Numbered from the stretch's first letter, positions 34,935-43,115 are shown. The stretch: DNA of 64,000 nucleotides from Phycisphaera sp. (GCA_025916675.1 CP098402.1:1359205-1423204), one strand, 5' to 3'. The notes: generated from the sequence alone by a model not told the origin. Made by a program: numbers and translations.

Positions 34935-36982
34935 GTGGCACGCCGAGCGTGACGACGGCACCAGGAGCCGATCGGCTGTGGCCCGCGCTGTCGCGCGAGG
35001 AGCGTCGTGAGGAGCCGCTCGAGGGTGTCGACCGCGTGGCGGCGAACCTCCAGGGACGGGTCATCCGCCGCCGCGTGAGCACGCACGAGCGGGACCTGGC
35101 CGGGGCGATCCTCGATACGGCTCGGGCCTGCCAGGACCTCACCGAAGCGTCCCTTGGCGAGCGGATCGATGCCGTGCGCCAGCACGCCCACCGGATCGCG
35201 CGGCAGGACTCGAAGCTGGACAGCGACGCGCTCCGCGAGGCCTACGCCGTGGGCGTCGAGGCCGTCCGGCGGACGACCGGGCTGACGCTGTACCCCGAGC
35301 AGGTGATGGGCGCGCTCGTGCTCCGCGGTGGGGCCGTCGCCGAGATGGCAACGGGCGAGGGCAAGACGGTGACGGCCATCCTGCCCGCCGCGCTCGCGGG
35401 GTGGACCGGGCGCGGCGTGCATGTCGCCACGGTCAACGATTACCTGGCCAAACGCGACGCGCAGTTGTGCGAGAGCGCGTACGCCCGGCTCGGCTTGCGC
35501 GTTGGCGTGCTGGAAGAGGGCATGAAGAAGGCCGACCGCCGCGCGCAGTACGATCTTGATATTACCTACGGGGCCGACAAGCAGTTCATCTTCGATTTTC
35601 TGCGCGACCGGCTCAGCCAGCCGCTCTCGCCGAGCGTCGCCGGCAGCGTGCTCGACGCCGTGACGCACGAGGACGACCGCCAGGCCTGGACGAACGATGT
35701 TGTCCAGCGCGGCCTGCACGCGGCGATCGTCGACGAGGCCGACAGCGTACTCATCGACGAAGCCGCCACGCCGGCGATCATCGCGCTGCCCGCCGGTGAT
35801 GGCATCGGGGCCGATTCCGCCGAGCGGTACGCGGCGGGCATCGAGCTCGCCCGGGAACTCGAGCCCGATCGCCACTACAAGGCCGACGCCCGCACCCACC
35901 GCGTCAGCCTCACACGCGCGGGGCACGAGAAGCTCGGCGAACTGGCGGCCGACCCCAATCGTAATCTGCCCGCGTTCTGGGCCGGCCCGCGTCGGCGCGA
36001 AGAACTCGTCAGCCAGGCCCTCAGTGCCATCGTGCTGCACCGGCGTGACGACGACTACATCGTGCGACCCAACAAAGAAGGCAAGCGCGAGGTCGTGATC
36101 GTCGACCGCTCGACCGGCCGCGTGCTCGAGGGCCGCCAGTGGCAGCTCGGGCTGCACCAGGCCGTCGAGGTCAAGGAGGGCCTAGACCCGAGCGAGCGCC
36201 GCCACACCGCCGCGCGCGTGAGCTACCAGCGCTACTTCGCGCGGTATAGGTCACTCGCCGGCATGACGGGCACCGGCTGGGAGGTCGCGCCCGAGCTGTG
36301 GCGGACGTACAACCTCCGCGTCGTCCGCGTGCCAACGCACCGCCCGATCGCGAGGGTGGAGCGGGCCGACCGCACGTTCGCCACAGAGGACGAGAAGTTC
36401 GCCGCCGTCGCCAAAGCGACGCGTCGCGCCCACGACAAGTCGCAGCCCGTGCTCGTGGGCTCGCGATCGGTGCACGACTCCGAGCGTCTGGCGGGCCTGC
36501 TCGCCGAACAGGGCCTCGAATGCAAGGTCCTGAACGCCCGGCACGAGGCCGAGGAGGCCGCGATCATCGAGGGCGCGGGGCGGGCCGGGGCGATCACGGT
36601 GGCCACGAGCATGGCCGGCCGCGGCACCGATATCAAGCTCGACGACGACGCGCGCGAGGCGGGCGGCCTGCTCGTCCTCGCCGTCGAACGCAACCACGAG
36701 CGGCGCGTCGACCGCCAGCTCTTCGGCCGCAGCGGCCGCCAGGGGGATGTGGGCGAGGCCGTCGCGTTCGTGTCGCTCGACGACGAGATGGTCGTGCGCT
36801 ACGGCCTGCCGCCCCTGCGCTGGCTCACCCGCGTGAGCCCAGACCCCGTGCGGAGCACCCTCACCCGCCTGCTCGTCCGCCAGGCCCAGCGCGCCGCCAC
36901 GCGCCGCTGGATGCTGATCCGCGAGGAGGCCGGGCGGATCGACGCGTGGGTGGACCTGGCGTTCCATCAGCGCAGCCGGTGA
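34925..36982 (+). CDS. Short SecA-like translocation ATPase
   Basis: Predicted 685-residue SecA homologue, against ~830-950 for housekeeping SecA. Present: Walker A ATGEGKT at residues 142-148 (K147), VATVNDYLAKRDA, ITYGADKQFIFDFLRD, DEAD box at 270-273 (VDEADSVLIDEA), the NBD2 motifs TVATSMAGRGTDIKLD and FGRSGRQGD. After the last motif only ~80 residues remain, so the helical wing and most of the helical scaffold, as well as the zinc-binding tail, are missing. The start is GTG 34925 (or 34928), with GAGGGG 5 bases before it and a 10-base overlap with the M50-HlyD gene, showing tight coupling. It is probably a dedicated accessory motor rather than the housekeeping SecA. Confidence 0.88.
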   Translation: MVVGGTPSVTTAPGADRLWPALSREERREEPLEGVDRVAANLQGRVIRRRVSTHERDLAGAILDTARACQDLTEASLGERIDAVRQHAHRIARQDSKLDSDALREAYAVGVEAVRRTTGLTLYPEQVMGALVLRGGAVAEMATGEGKTVTAILPAALAGWTGRGVHVATVNDYLAKRDAQLCESAYARLGLRVGVLEEGMKKADRRAQYDLDITYGADKQFIFDFLRDRLSQPLSPSVAGSVLDAVTHEDDRQAWTNDVVQRGLHAAIVDEADSVLIDEAATPAIIALPAGDGIGADSAERYAAGIELARELEPDRHYKADARTHRVSLTRAGHEKLGELAADPNRNLPAFWAGPRRREELVSQALSAIVLHRRDDDYIVRPNKEGKREVVIVDRSTGRVLEGRQWQLGLHQAVEVKEGLDPSERRHTAARVSYQRYFARYRSLAGMTGTGWEVAPELWRTYNLRVVRVPTHRPIARVERADRTFATEDEKFAAVAKATRRAHDKSQPVLVGSRSVHDSERLAGLLAEQGLECKVLNARHEAEEAAIIEGAGRAGAITVATSMAGRGTDIKLDDDAREAGGLLVLAVERNHERRVDRQLFGRSGRQGDVGEAVAFVSLDDEMVVRYGLPPLRWLTRVSPDPVRSTLTRLLVRQAQRAATRRWMLIREEAGRIDAWVDLAFHQRSR

Positions 36983-37032
36983 TCGCGGAGAGGCATGAAC
37001 GCAGAGGTCGCCGAGGGCTCGGAGGGGATCCG

Positions 37033-37062
37033 TCCGAGCCGCGTGCGTGAGCACGCGGACCA
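37033..37062. repeat. REP-like palindromic element, copy A
   Basis: CGAGCC leader and an 8-bp perfect stem (CCGCGTGC / GCACGCGG) around a GTGA tetraloop. A nearly identical inverted copy is at 41276-41306. It shares the plan of copies B and C: conserved GAGCC flank, variable but self-complementary stem, and GNRA-type loop. Confidence 0.7.
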
Positions 37063-37120
37063 ACGAATGCAAGCAAGAGCGTTGAACGGGAAGGCCGCGA
37101 AGGGCTCGAAGCAAGACCCA

Positions 37121-37146
37121 ACGAGCCCCTCGCGCGAGCGAGGGGA
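37121..37146. repeat. REP-like palindromic element, copy B
   Basis: ACGAG leader and an 8-bp perfect stem (CCCCTCGC / GCGAGGGG) around a GCGA tetraloop. The stem sequence differs from copies A and C but pairing is kept. Confidence 0.65.
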
Positions 37147-37203
37147 ATGGACGCAAGAAGAGAATTGAACGCAGAGGTCGCAGAGGGCGCGGAGGTATTC
37201 TTC

Positions 37204-37230
37204 AACGAGCCGCTGGCGTGAGCCAGCAGA
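37204..37230. repeat. REP-like palindromic element, copy C
   Basis: AACGAGCC leader and a 6-bp stem (GCTGGC / GCCAGC) around a GTGA tetraloop, 22 bases before the minus-strand stop of tcmP. Between the three copies are near-repeats of TGAACGCAGAGGTCGC (around 36996 and 37166). Confidence 0.65.
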
Positions 37231-37251
37231 CAGTATGCTGCATTCGTTTTG

Positions 37252-38388
37252 CTACGAGTCGAATAGTAACGGGGGAGGCTCGCACTGCCGAATCAGAGCG
37301 TTGTCATTGAGGGTTGTGCGTCCGTCCTTCGAAGCGAGATGCCCAGTTCGCAGCAACTCCTGGATCCGACTGCGAATTTCCTTCCGCAGCAAGTAGCCAA
37401 ACCAGCATTCGATCACATGTTGGATCAGTGTGCCTCGTTCGGTCCATTCTCGTGCACCCGCGAGGATCGTTGCATCAATGTCGGCACCATGTCTTGTCTT
37501 CTCCAGTTGCACAATATCAAATAAGCCAGAATCTCTTGGGTATTCGTTGGCCAAGAATTCTCGACGAGCATTGACTGCCTCGTCATTCATCAGGCTAAGT
37601 GCGGTATCACTGCGTGAGGCAAACACTAAAAAGTACTTGGGAATACGGTGGCTATCAGAGGCGAACACTTTGTAGAACTGTACATGTTTAAACCGGGTTT
37701 CAAGCGTTTTGCGAAAACCAAGGATGGTGTTGTCAACCTGATCTACAAAGCTCACATCTGGTGCCACAAACTCCTGCCACCAATCTCCACCAGCAATGGT
37801 ATTGAGAACGGCTGGGCTCAGCGTTGGTACGGGTGCCGCCTCCTCATCGATCTCTAGAGGCGCTTTAAGTGAGGCCCTAGCGCATCGGCAGAATGCGAAC
37901 GCGTTGAAGTTCAGTAGCAACTCGATGCTGCTGCCGGCCTCAAGTAGCCGAAACACATGGTCCAATGAAGCTAAATCAAGACCCTTCAACGCGAAAGGAT
38001 CAAGAAACAAGAAGACGGAATGCGTTTTGGATGCTTGCAGTATGTCGCCCAAATGCTCTTCGAAGCTGCCGTGCTTTGCCGTGGCGAACGAGAATGGGCC
38101 GAGAGTGTCGCATAGCTGTTTGTGTAAGGATGCATTAGCTTCTATTGCTATGAGTTTAGCACTGAATCGACTTCGTGCGATACATCTCGCGATCAATAAT
38201 GGGGAGCCATCCGAGTTGTCGCTGAACTTGCCTGGGCCGACAAAGCCATCAACAACAAGTATGGGTCTGCCAATCGCTTGCGAGACCTTGGGAAGATAAT
38301 TGGACAGATAGCCTTCGAGGATACGATCTTTCTGCTTTGACCACGATCGCTTAGCGACGAAGAACTGCTCATCTGCTTGATGCGTCAA
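37252..38388 (-). CDS. tcmP: Three-Cys-motif partner protein
   Basis: Predicted 378-residue protein. The N-terminal WSKQKDRILEGYLSNYLPKV and DGFVGPGKFSDNSDGSPLL, and later FLFLDPFALKGLDLASLDHV, match the TcmP family as I know it. These look methyltransferase-like, but no activity is established. TcmP genes are known beside genes for three-Cys-motif (Gp37/Gp68-like) proteins, and exactly such a gene lies 15 bases upstream. Base composition stands out: bases 37621-37680 count to about 42% G+C in a window otherwise clearly GC-rich, with many A/T-ending codons. This suggests recent acquisition. Confidence 0.85.
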   Translation of the reverse strand: MTHQADEQFFVAKRSWSKQKDRILEGYLSNYLPKVSQAIGRPILVVDGFVGPGKFSDNSDGSPLLIARCIARSRFSAKLIAIEANASLHKQLCDTLGPFSFATAKHGSFEEHLGDILQASKTHSVFLFLDPFALKGLDLASLDHVFRLLEAGSSIELLLNFNAFAFCRCARASLKAPLEIDEEAAPVPTLSPAVLNTIAGGDWWQEFVAPDVSFVDQVDNTILGFRKTLETRFKHVQFYKVFASDSHRIPKYFLVFASRSDTALSLMNDEAVNARREFLANEYPRDSGLFDIVQLEKTRHGADIDATILAGAREWTERGTLIQHVIECWFGYLLRKEIRSRIQELLRTGHLASKDGRTTLNDNALIRQCEPPPLLFDS

Positions 38389-38403
38389 TTCATCACCTCC
38401 CGT

Positions 38404-39156
38404 TCACGTAGCCGGCATCCCATCCCACGTCCTCCCTTCCAATTCCCTTCCCGTCTCCTTCTTCCTCACCCCACCCCATTGCTTGAAGAAGAACGGCACG
38501 CGCTTCTCCTCGCACTGGTTCTTGATCTGCAGCGCCCACGAGCCCTGCATGGGGCGGGCACCCGGGCCGCTCTCGCCGCCGACGATGACCCAGTGGATGT
38601 TCTTCAGGGGCATGCGTGCGAGCGGGCCGAGAAGCGGCTCGCACGAGAGGAAGCGGACGTGCGCGGGGGTCTTCTGCAAGAGGCGGATGCGCTCGTAGTA
38701 CCGGGCGCTCTCCACGCTCGTGCCCAGCCAGATGTTCTCCGGCCATGGGAGGCGGGCGGCCAGTTCGAGTGCGCGATGCGGGCGTTTGGTCAAGACCTGG
38801 AAGCTGTGCTGGGGGCACTCGGCCATCACTCGGAACACGCGCGCGACGAACGCCTCGGGCACGGCCTCGTGGAACAGGTCGCTCATGGAGTTGACGAAGA
38901 TCGTGCGGCCGAGCTTCCACGAGCGCGGCAGGTCGAGGGCGCCCTCGTCCAGGTTCACCCGGCCGGTGAAGACGGGGCGGCCATCCCTCGCCTTGCCCGC
39001 CGTGCCGACATATTTGCCGGTGCCCTTCTGCATCTTTTCCAACCGCAATGCCATGCGGGCGGCATAGCAATTGAGGCACCCCGGGCTGACCGGCGTACAC
39101 CCGGCGATGGGGTTCCACGTCGCGCTCGTCCACTCGATGGTCGATCCCTGGGCCAT
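38404..39156 (-). CDS. Three-Cys-motif Gp37/Gp68-like (DUF5131) protein
   Basis: Predicted 250-residue protein of the phage Gp37/Gp68 family. The three-cysteine motif is [13 protein letters not shown] near residues 19-31, after [48 protein letters not shown] and [12 protein letters not shown] are family-typical and suggest a radical-SAM-like barrel. ATG 39156 is chosen over an upstream ATG because GGGAGGG lies 8 bases before it. The pair with tcmP is known from phages and genomes; its function is not established. Confidence 0.88.
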   Translation of the reverse strand: MAQGSTIEWTSATWNPIAGCTPVSPGCLNCYAARMALRLEKMQKGTGKYVGTAGKARDGRPVFTGRVNLDEGALDLPRSWKLGRTIFVNSMSDLFHEAVPEAFVARVFRVMAECPQHSFQVLTKRPHRALELAARLPWPENIWLGTSVESARYYERIRLLQKTPAHVRFLSCEPLLGPLARMPLKNIHWVIVGGESGPGARPMQGSWALQIKNQCEEKRVPFFFKQWGGVRKKETGRELEGRTWDGMPAT

Positions 39157-39814
39157 GTCCGTTCCCTCCCTTTTGACGCTCGGCACGCATCCATGCGGCT
39201 ATACGAACATACGCCTATCGGCCTGAGGCTGTTTCGCGCTTGACACGGATTGCTGCGATCACGATCCCCAGCAGATCCTCATCGACGAGAACGTGGGGCG
39301 GATCTGCGGGCGACGCGAGCGCATCCATCGGTTCCGGCAAACTCCCAACCTGCCACGGCGAGTTCCTTCCTTGCCACCGTGAACTCCTCACATGCCACCG
39401 TGAACTCCTCACCTGCCACGGCGGGCTCCTTCCTTGCCATCGTGGGGAACCTCGGATCTCCCCTCACGGGCTTTGAGTGGCGTTTTTTTGCCTCTCGGAC
39501 CCATCTCGCCGTGCCACCAAGAGAGAAACTTTGCGGATCATTCGGATTGGGCTGGATCGCCGGCCCGATGCGTCCGATGCCAGGGGTGTGCCGGGCCACT
39601 CGGGCCCGGGAAGACTCGAACCGTGGCCCGCCGCTGGCGTCGTTCGCTTCGCTGCCCGCCGCACGGAGGCTTGCGTGATGCAGGTCCTTCTTCTGAAGCC
39701 GTCGGCGGCTCGGCGCGTTCTGCCCGCCAAACGTACTTTGACCAAGGCCCGGAATACCTTCCGCGCCGCGCCCGCGGCGCATGGCCCCGCTGGCGAAGCG
39801 ACAGGACAACGCTC
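39157..39814. other. Gene-free stretch with tandem repeat
   Basis: About 660 bases with no gene I can support. It contains five 21-bp tandem repeats (39351-39455) and, on the minus strand near 39606-39620, a tRNA T-arm-like GGTTCGAGTC without the rest of a tRNA. Long open frames here on both strands have no family features. Confidence 0.45.
39351..39455. repeat. Five 21-bp tandem repeats
   Basis: Five consecutive units begin with TGCCA(C/T)(G/C)G at 39351, 39372, 39393, 39414 and 39435. Units 2 and 3 differ at one base; units 1 and 4 resemble each other. The period is a multiple of three, so in any open frame it would give seven-residue repeats, but no credible gene contains it. There are no spacers, so it is not CRISPR. 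Confidence 0.8.
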
Positions 39815-40498
39815 ATGAGCACCATCCCTCCGAACCCCGACGACGCCATCCTCTGGCTCACCGACCACCTGGCCACCTGGGGCGCCGACCCCGCGGCCGT
39901 AGGCCTGGCCGAGGCGGACATCACGGAAATGCAGGCCGCTCTGGACGCCGCGATCGCGGCGCGCGGCCAGACGGTCGCGCTGCGCAGCCAGAGCAAGTCG
40001 GCCACGAGCGACTACCACACCAAGCTCAAGGACATGCGCTCGGACACGTCGCTGCGCGTGTCCAAGATCCGCACCTTCGCCCGCGGATCGGCGGACCCCG
40101 CCAGCGTGTACACGCTGGCCGAGATCCCCGCGCCGGCTACGCCTACCGAGGCGCCCGCCCCGGCGACGCCCTCGGACTTCCGCGTGTCGCTCGAGGAGAG
40201 CGGGGCGCTGCGCTTCACGTTCAAGTGCTCCAACCCGGCCCGCGTGAGCGGCGTGACCTACCGCGTCGAGCGGCAGGACACCCCTCCCCAGGGCGCCTTT
40301 ACCTTCGTGACCAACGCGAAGGAGAAGGCCTTTGTCGACCAGAGCTTCCCCAACACCAGCACCGCCATCACGTACCGCGTGACGGCGCAGACGTCCACCA
40401 AGGACAGCGCCGCCACGTACTTCACCGTGCGCTATGGCGCGGGCAACCAGGCGGCGATCCTGAGCGAGGGTCCAATGATCGGTGGGCAGGCGGCGTAG
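39815..40498 (+). CDS. Hypothetical protein with fibronectin-III-like C-terminus
   Basis: Predicted 227-residue protein without a signal peptide. Residues ~1-95 are helical (WLTDHLATWGADPAAVGL, ADITEMQAALDAAIAARGQ). A Pro/Ala/Thr linker (PAPATPTEAPAPATP) follows, then a ~95-residue beta-rich segment (VSGVTYRVERQDTPPQGAFTF ... TYRVTAQTSTKDSAATYFTV) with fibronectin type III character. ATG 39815 follows a poor ribosome site. I do not recognise a function; the two-part plan suggests binding to a surface or protein partner. Confidence 0.68.
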   Translation: MSTIPPNPDDAILWLTDHLATWGADPAAVGLAEADITEMQAALDAAIAARGQTVALRSQSKSATSDYHTKLKDMRSDTSLRVSKIRTFARGSADPASVYTLAEIPAPATPTEAPAPATPSDFRVSLEESGALRFTFKCSNPARVSGVTYRVERQDTPPQGAFTFVTNAKEKAFVDQSFPNTSTAITYRVTAQTSTKDSAATYFTVRYGAGNQAAILSEGPMIGGQAA

Positions 40499-41315
40499 CC
40501 GCAGTGCTTGTTTGATGTACCCAGTTTGATGCTCCTTGTTTGGGCGAGGGGGTCCGGTGCGAGCCGGGCCCCCTTGTTGTTTTGTTTCGCTACCGACGGT
40601 TCTTGCACGCTCGACGCTCTGGCGGAGCCGAAGACGGCTGCGCCAGAGCTGCCCCAACGGGGTTGTTCTTGAGCGGTCGCTTCGCTCCCTTGGCGGCCGC
40701 ATGAGCGGCCGGGCCCTTGCGGGCCGCGCCGGGGACATGCGCCCTGCGCCCGAAGACGGGCTGGTTCGGATGCCCCGTCGCAAACGTCCAAGACCCAATC
40801 GTGCGCCAAGGGCTCTTGACGCCGAAGCATCCGCCGAGCGAGTCTTCGAGCGAAAGCGCATGCGGGAGGCGCGGCCGCTTCTGCAGCCCGGGCGGTAGCC
40901 CGCAAGCGAGCAACGCGAGCGCCCAAGAACAACCAAACGGAGCGCAGCGCAGGCGCAGCCGTCCTCGGCTCCGCCGCAGCGTCGAGCGTTCGGAACGCGC
41001 CGGAGCACCCTCCCGAACCCCCGCGACCGCCCAACACCACGAGCGCCCCACGCCGAAGCATCCGCCGAGCGAGTCTTCGAGCGACAGCGCATGCGAGAGG
41101 CGCGGCCGCTTCTGCGGCCCGGCCGGGTAGGCCGCAAGCGAGCAAAGCGAGCGCCCAAGAGCAACCCCGTTGGTCGAGCGCTGGCGCAGCGGTCTTCCGC
41201 TCCGCCGAGCGGCGAAGAACCAGAAACGTTTATTCGACACAATGGAACAGCCCGAGGCGCACGGATACTCGGCCGTTGGTCCGCGTGCTCACGCCCGCGG
41301 CTCGGAAAGAGCCGG
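40499..41315. repeat. Repeat-rich non-coding block
   Basis: No supported gene in ~815 bases. Two direct near-copies of ~115 bases lie at 40821-40934 and 41052-41166 (shared GCCGAAGCATCCGCCGAGCG start and CGCCCAAGA.CAACC end). A 38-base inverted repeat with three mismatches joins 40607-40644 and 40952-40989. Another inverted relative of the repeat end is near 40660-40690. A REP-like hairpin closes the block at 41276-41306. Confidence 0.7.
41276..41306. repeat. REP-like palindromic element, copy D (inverted)
   Basis: Reverse complement of copy A at 37033-37062 with one substitution over about 30 bases. The stem is CCGCGTGC / GCCCGCGG (one mismatch) around TCAC. It lies just downstream of the lspA stop on the minus strand. 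Confidence 0.7.
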
Positions 41316-42002
41316 CTATTCGGCCGTGTCAGGCTCGCGCGCCGGCACGCCGTCGCGGGGCCCGCGCCACAGGAACACAACTAATATCGCCACCCCGATG
41401 ATCAGCCACAGGTCCGCAAGGTTGCTGACGTAGGGCCAGACCTCGCGGCCGCTCCAGGGGGTGCTGATGCCAAAGGGATACTCCATGCCCGGCAGCGGGT
41501 GCAGGAAGTCGCGCACGCAGGCGAAGCGGACGCGGTCGTAGAGGTTGCCCAGGCCACCGGCGATCACCAGGCCGATGGCCGCGTGCGCGACGCGGTCGCG
41601 GCGGCCGGTCCACTTGGCGAACATGAACAGCGCGAAGCCGATGGCGGCGGTGGTGGCGACGATGAAGAACACCCGCTTGCCCGCGCCGATGCCGAAGACG
41701 GCGCCGGGGTTGAGGACCAGCTGCAGTTCGAGCACGCGGGGGATGATCGTCGTGGGTTCGTGCCGGGGGATGAGGGCCTGGAGCTCGGTGGCGCCGACGA
41801 CCGCTTCGCGATCGATGGCCACGGGCGCCTCGGCCAGCGTGTTGAAGGCGATGGTCTTGCTGGCCAGATCGATGGCGGTGCCGATGGCGACGACCATCAA
41901 GAGGAAGAGCCACGCCGCTCGGCCCGGTTTGTGGGCGGGTCGTGTGCTTGGCGTGCCCTTGGCGGGTTGTTGCTTCGCCGACGCTCTCTTCGTGGGGGTC
42001 AC
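41316..42002 (-). CDS. lspA: Lipoprotein signal peptidase (signal peptidase II)
   Basis: Predicted 228-residue membrane aspartyl protease that cleaves lipoprotein signal peptides. Four helices are visible. Family motifs: IDLASKTIAFNTL, LNPGAVFGIG, GGLGNLYDRV (first catalytic Asp) and VSNLADLWLIIG (second catalytic Asp). A ~40-residue insertion before LNPGAVFG and a basic N-terminus make it longer than the ~160-residue E. coli enzyme. GTG 42002 lies two bases from the stop of the TraR/DksA-like gene, so the two are coupled. A lipoprotein candidate with a clear lipobox is encoded at 45138. Confidence 0.92.
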   Translation of the reverse strand: MTPTKRASAKQQPAKGTPSTRPAHKPGRAAWLFLLMVVAIGTAIDLASKTIAFNTLAEAPVAIDREAVVGATELQALIPRHEPTTIIPRVLELQLVLNPGAVFGIGAGKRVFFIVATTAAIGFALFMFAKWTGRRDRVAHAAIGLVIAGGLGNLYDRVRFACVRDFLHPLPGMEYPFGISTPWSGREVWPYVSNLADLWLIIGVAILVVFLWRGPRDGVPAREPDTAE

Positions 42003-42004
42003 GG

Positions 42005-42982
42005 CTAACGCCGCCCCTCGATCTCGCGGGCCGCATCGATCGAGTAGCGGGCCCAGGGCAGCTCGGCGAGGCGTTCCTCGCGGATGGGCTTGCCGGTCTG
42101 GACGCACAGGCCGAAGACGCCGTCCTCGATGCGCTTGAGCGCGGCGTCGATCTCGCGGATGAGGTTGCGCTCGGCGGCGGCCAGGTCGAGCGAGAGCGTC
42201 TGGTCGGCGGCATCGCTGCCCGCGTCGGCCATGTGCTGGGGCGTGTGGCTGAGGTTGCCCGATCCGCCGCCGGTGAGCGCGTCGCCCTCGAGGCCGGCGA
42301 CCTCGGCGAACACCTGGGCGCGCTTGGCCAGCAGCGTCTGGCGGAACTTGTCGAGCTCCCGCTTGCCGAAGGGGCTCTTGGTCGGGTATGCCTCGGCTTC
42401 GGCCTTGGCTTCGACCGCGCGGCGATCGGACGAAGAGATCAGCGGCTTGGGCGCCGGGCCACCCGGGCTCAGGAGCCCGCCGATGCCCTCGGGCATGACG
42501 GCCGCCGGCGGCTTGGGCCGCTTGGGCCGGCTCGGACGGCTGGGCGCGTCCTTGCCCTTGGCGTTCGCCGGCGGGGGTGGTGGAGGCGGTGGTGGTGGCG
42601 GAGGGGCGGCCTTCTTGGGCTTGCTCGACGAGGCGGCCTTGGTGGACGCGGGCTTGTTCGACGAGGCCTTCTTCTTGGTGGTCGTCGATTGGGTGGGCGT
42701 CGATGCCGGCTTGGCGAGCGCCTTCTTCGGAGCCGCCTTCTTGGTTGTCTTCTTCGAGGTCTTCGTTGTGGTCTTCTTTGTCGTCTTCGTTGCCGGGGGC
42801 TTCTTGGTTGTCTTCTTGGAGGTCTTCTTGGCCGCCGCGGCGCTCGGCTTCGGGGCCGTCGCCTTCTTCGTTGTGGTCTTCGCGGAGGGCTTCTTCTTCG
42901 TCTTCTTCGATGTGGCGGCGCGACCGCCCTTGGCCTTGGCCGCGGTTGAGGACTTGGAGGTGCTGGTCTTCTTCTTGGCCAC
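42005..42982 (-). CDS. TraR/DksA-type protein with long Lys/Ala-rich N-terminus
   Basis: Predicted 325-residue protein. Residues ~1-140 are a low-complexity Lys/Thr/Ala/Ser tail (KKTTKK, TKKAAPKK) resembling histone H1-like C-termini, then a run of 12 prolines. Residues ~215-325 are the DksA/TraR coiled coil and C-terminal part (GVFGLCVQTGKPIREERL, LPWARYSIDAAREIEGRR). Only one Cys remains of the usual four-cysteine zinc finger, so zinc binding is doubtful. GTG 42982 follows GGAG at 6 bases. DksA-like proteins bind RNA polymerase; the basic tail could add nucleic-acid binding. Confidence 0.82.
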   Translation of the reverse strand: MAKKKTSTSKSSTAAKAKGGRAATSKKTKKKPSAKTTTKKATAPKPSAAAAKKTSKKTTKKPPATKTTKKTTTKTSKKTTKKAAPKKALAKPASTPTQSTTTKKKASSNKPASTKAASSSKPKKAAPPPPPPPPPPPPANAKGKDAPSRPSRPKRPKPPAAVMPEGIGGLLSPGGPAPKPLISSSDRRAVEAKAEAEAYPTKSPFGKRELDKFRQTLLAKRAQVFAEVAGLEGDALTGGGSGNLSHTPQHMADAGSDAADQTLSLDLAAAERNLIREIDAALKRIEDGVFGLCVQTGKPIREERLAELPWARYSIDAAREIEGRR

Positions 42983-43115
42983 CTGGGCTCCGGTAAGGGC
43001 CGGAGGAGAGGGAACTGGCGCAAGCCCGCGCGGGCCCGCCGGCCGAAGGACGCCAACAGTAGGAGGCCTCTCGCTCGGCGTCAAAATGGGTGGCGGGGGT
43101 AGGGCTGGCGGCTCG

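Noticed and set aside
39351-39455. CRISPR array
   Set aside because: The units are directly adjacent without spacers and no cas gene is present.
39279-39809. Minus-strand gene carrying seven-residue repeats from the 21-bp units
   Set aside because: There is no ribosome site, signal or family sequence outside the repeats, and the opposite strand is equally open.
42570-42610. Poly-glycine protein on the plus strand opposite the TraR/DksA-like gene
   Set aside because: It is the reverse reading of the 12-proline run; the plus frame has no family features while the minus strand has a DksA domain.
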